Shown piece by piece: positions 62,788-64,000 of a stretch of 64,000 bases of DNA. Source of the DNA: a virus; IMG/VR virus record IMGVR_UViG_3300042898_002521, positions 1 through 64,000 of that record. One strand, written 5' to 3'. How positions within the stretch are numbered: the first letter of the stretch is position 1; the number at the start of each line of letters is the position of its first letter. The translations under genes were made by a program, and so were the position numbers. Below the pieces are notes generated by a model. That model ran no database searches. It was not told the origin of the DNA and saw only the letters and a list, made by a program, of their open reading frames with translations.

Positions 62788-64000
62788 TTAAATAGAGGTA
62801 GTAACGGTGGCTCCACCGTCAATCTGACCAAGTTTAATAATTACGAATTCAGCTGGGCGAAGCAACGCTACGCCTACCTCAATTCTGAGTTCTCCAGCAG
62901 CAATTACTTGTGAGGTATTAATAGTTGCATCACATTTAACGTAAAACGCTTCAGATTCTGTAGAACCAAATAAGCCACCATCGTTCCAGAAGTCTGAAAG
63001 AATTCCTCTTACAGTTCCAGTTACAGTGTTCCACAATGTAGCGTTGTTAGGCTCAAATACTGCAAATGCAGTGGAGTTTTTAAGGGTGTTTGACAAGTAG
63101 TTCAAAGTACGACGCACTGGAACATACTTATCTGAGTACAAGCTGCTAAGAGTTCTAGCTCCCATTACACAAATTCCTGAACCTGGTACAAAACGAATAA
63201 CGTTTAAGTTGCTTGTACTTCCGCTAATTAAATCAAACTCTTCGCTAGTTAGCGCGGGTACAGAGACCGCTGAACGAACCAATGCATTTGAACCCGCAGG
63301 AGCTTTAAACACGCCTCTAGCTGCGTCTGTGGACGCGTAAAGAGCAGCTACAGCGCCTCCAGGACCGACAGTCTTGGTAGCACCAGTTGTAGATGCTGGA
63401 TCAGCAATTACAATGTACGGGTAGTAGGCAGCACCATAATTCAAGTTATTTGTGTAAGAACCGATTCCAACATCAGCTGTGGTGCTTAATACATTAGCTA
63501 CCGTATCGTTTTTAGCATCAATTACTACAAATGAATCTCCGCGGGTTGCCGCGTAGCTTAATAACCCGTTAATTGTTGCCGTAGTGCTAACATTTGGGTA
63601 GTTTAAAATAAGTGGAGAAGAAACAGCGTCTAATCTAGCAAGTACTTGAGAAGATAAAGTAGGCGCAGTTGAACCGTCAGAACCAGCAACTCCTGCAAGA
63701 GTAACAACGGTTGTACCTGTTTTTCCAAGTTTTGCAGCAGACAAAGTTGCTGTACTAAAACTTGCGGTATTCCAAACAAACGAACCGTCTACTCCGCTAA
63801 TATTTGCAGACGTAGTTGCAGTTCCCCAGTAGCCAGTAAATGCTGGAAGGTCGTACCGTCCAGTAGTAGCCGCTGCATTATCTGATACCGTAATCCAATT
63901 AGAGTTGCTTCCAATAATATTTACAAAATAACGAGCGTTTGTTGAATCCATGCTTAAACTAGTAAACCGCTCAACCCTGTTAGTGGCGGTAAGTTCAGTA
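62788..64000 (-). CDS. Tail sheath protein, 5' end beyond the window
   Basis: The open frame continues past the right edge (in-frame TELTATNRVERFTSLS before MDSTNARY), so the N-terminus is missing and at least 404 residues are present. The C-terminal domain is typical of sheath proteins: VRRTLNYLSNTLKNSTAFAVFEPNNATLWNTV, ILSDFWNDGGLFG, and ELRIEVGVALLRPAEFVIIKLGQ. The sheath contracts to drive the tube through the host envelope. Confidence 0.92.
   Translation of the reverse strand, partial: TELTATNRVERFTSLSMDSTNARYFVNIIGSNSNWITVSDNAAATTGRYDLPAFTGYWGTATTSANISGVDGSFVWNTASFSTATLSAAKLGKTGTTVVTLAGVAGSDGSTAPTLSSQVLARLDAVSSPLILNYPNVSTTATINGLLSYAATRGDSFVVIDAKNDTVANVLSTTADVGIGSYTNNLNYGAAYYPYIVIADPASTTGATKTVGPGGAVAALYASTDAARGVFKAPAGSNALVRSAVSVPALTSEEFDLISGSTSNLNVIRFVPGSGICVMGARTLSSLYSDKYVPVRRTLNYLSNTLKNSTAFAVFEPNNATLWNTVTGTVRGILSDFWNDGGLFGSTESEAFYVKCDATINTSQVIAAGELRIEVGVALLRPAEFVIIKLGQIDGGATVTTSI

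Noticed and set aside
1-64000. Integrase, attachment site or insertion sequence
   Set aside because: No tyrosine or serine recombinase, transposase or terminal inverted repeat could be recognised in any frame; temperate lifestyle cannot be judged from this window.

Overview
The window is about 64 kb of a phage with a contractile tail. A tail sheath, tail tube, tape measure, gpD/gpV/gp25/gpJ-type baseplate proteins and fibres fill the right third. The host is probably a low- to mid-GC actinobacterium. Supporting this are a WhiB regulator, a ClgR-type regulator, DUF4192, a SpoVS protein, a monomeric B12-dependent ribonucleotide reductase, and operators that fit the actinobacterial GlxR/CRP consensus TGTGANNTANNTCACA. 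A freshwater actinobacterial (acI-like) host is my inference from base composition and gene content; it is not shown directly.

Layout. (1) 1-2.1 kb, minus strand: small accessory proteins, including an Arr-like ADP-ribosyltransferase and two GNAT acetyltransferases; several share an N-terminal MAIDxGPQF-like leader. (2) 2.1-7.8 kb, plus strand: five short operons built to one plan. Each has a CRP/GlxR-like palindrome, a promoter with helically phased spacing, small genes, a terminator hairpin, and a TTTAAA-centred inverted-repeat element flanked by TTTGTGTTGG/CCAACACAAA arms. Two of the gaps carry arrays of consensus DnaA boxes. (3) 7.8-15.5 kb, plus strand: a 0.7-kb non-coding control region, a MoxR-type AAA ATPase with a VWA/HExxH partner, a candidate giant structured RNA of about 700 nt, and a run of translationally coupled small genes (ClgR-like regulator, DUF1599-like protein, Zn-ribbon proteins). 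(4) 15.7-29 kb, minus strand: class II RNR, glycosyltransferase, nucleotidyltransferase, a block of disordered small proteins sharing a PPDRGSDPxRRPN-like motif, a metallophosphoesterase and SpoVS. (5) 28.8-48 kb, minus strand: replication and recombination (RuvC-like, Cas4/RecB-like nuclease, WhiB, RecA, HJR-like nuclease, DNA polymerase A, candidate SSB, SNF2 helicase, primase, DnaB-like helicase, DnaC-like loader), two peptidoglycan hydrolases, a secreted repeat protein, tRNA-Asn, and a 79-nt RNA that looks like the tRNA-like domain of tmRNA with its tag-coding part removed. (6) 48-64 kb, minus strand: tail and baseplate, running off the right edge inside the tail sheath gene.

How it fits together. 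The rightward operons look like early or take-over genes placed under a host-type cAMP-CRP/GlxR regulator. The replication module is nearly self-contained but seems to rely on host DnaA boxes or a DnaC/DnaB-type loader. The phage also carries copies of host developmental and regulatory families (WhiB, ClgR, SpoVS, MerR, RHH). The most unusual material is RNA: the 11.8-12.5 kb structured RNA, the minimal tmRNA-like RNA at 40.1 kb, and a smaller multi-hairpin RNA at 7.5 kb.
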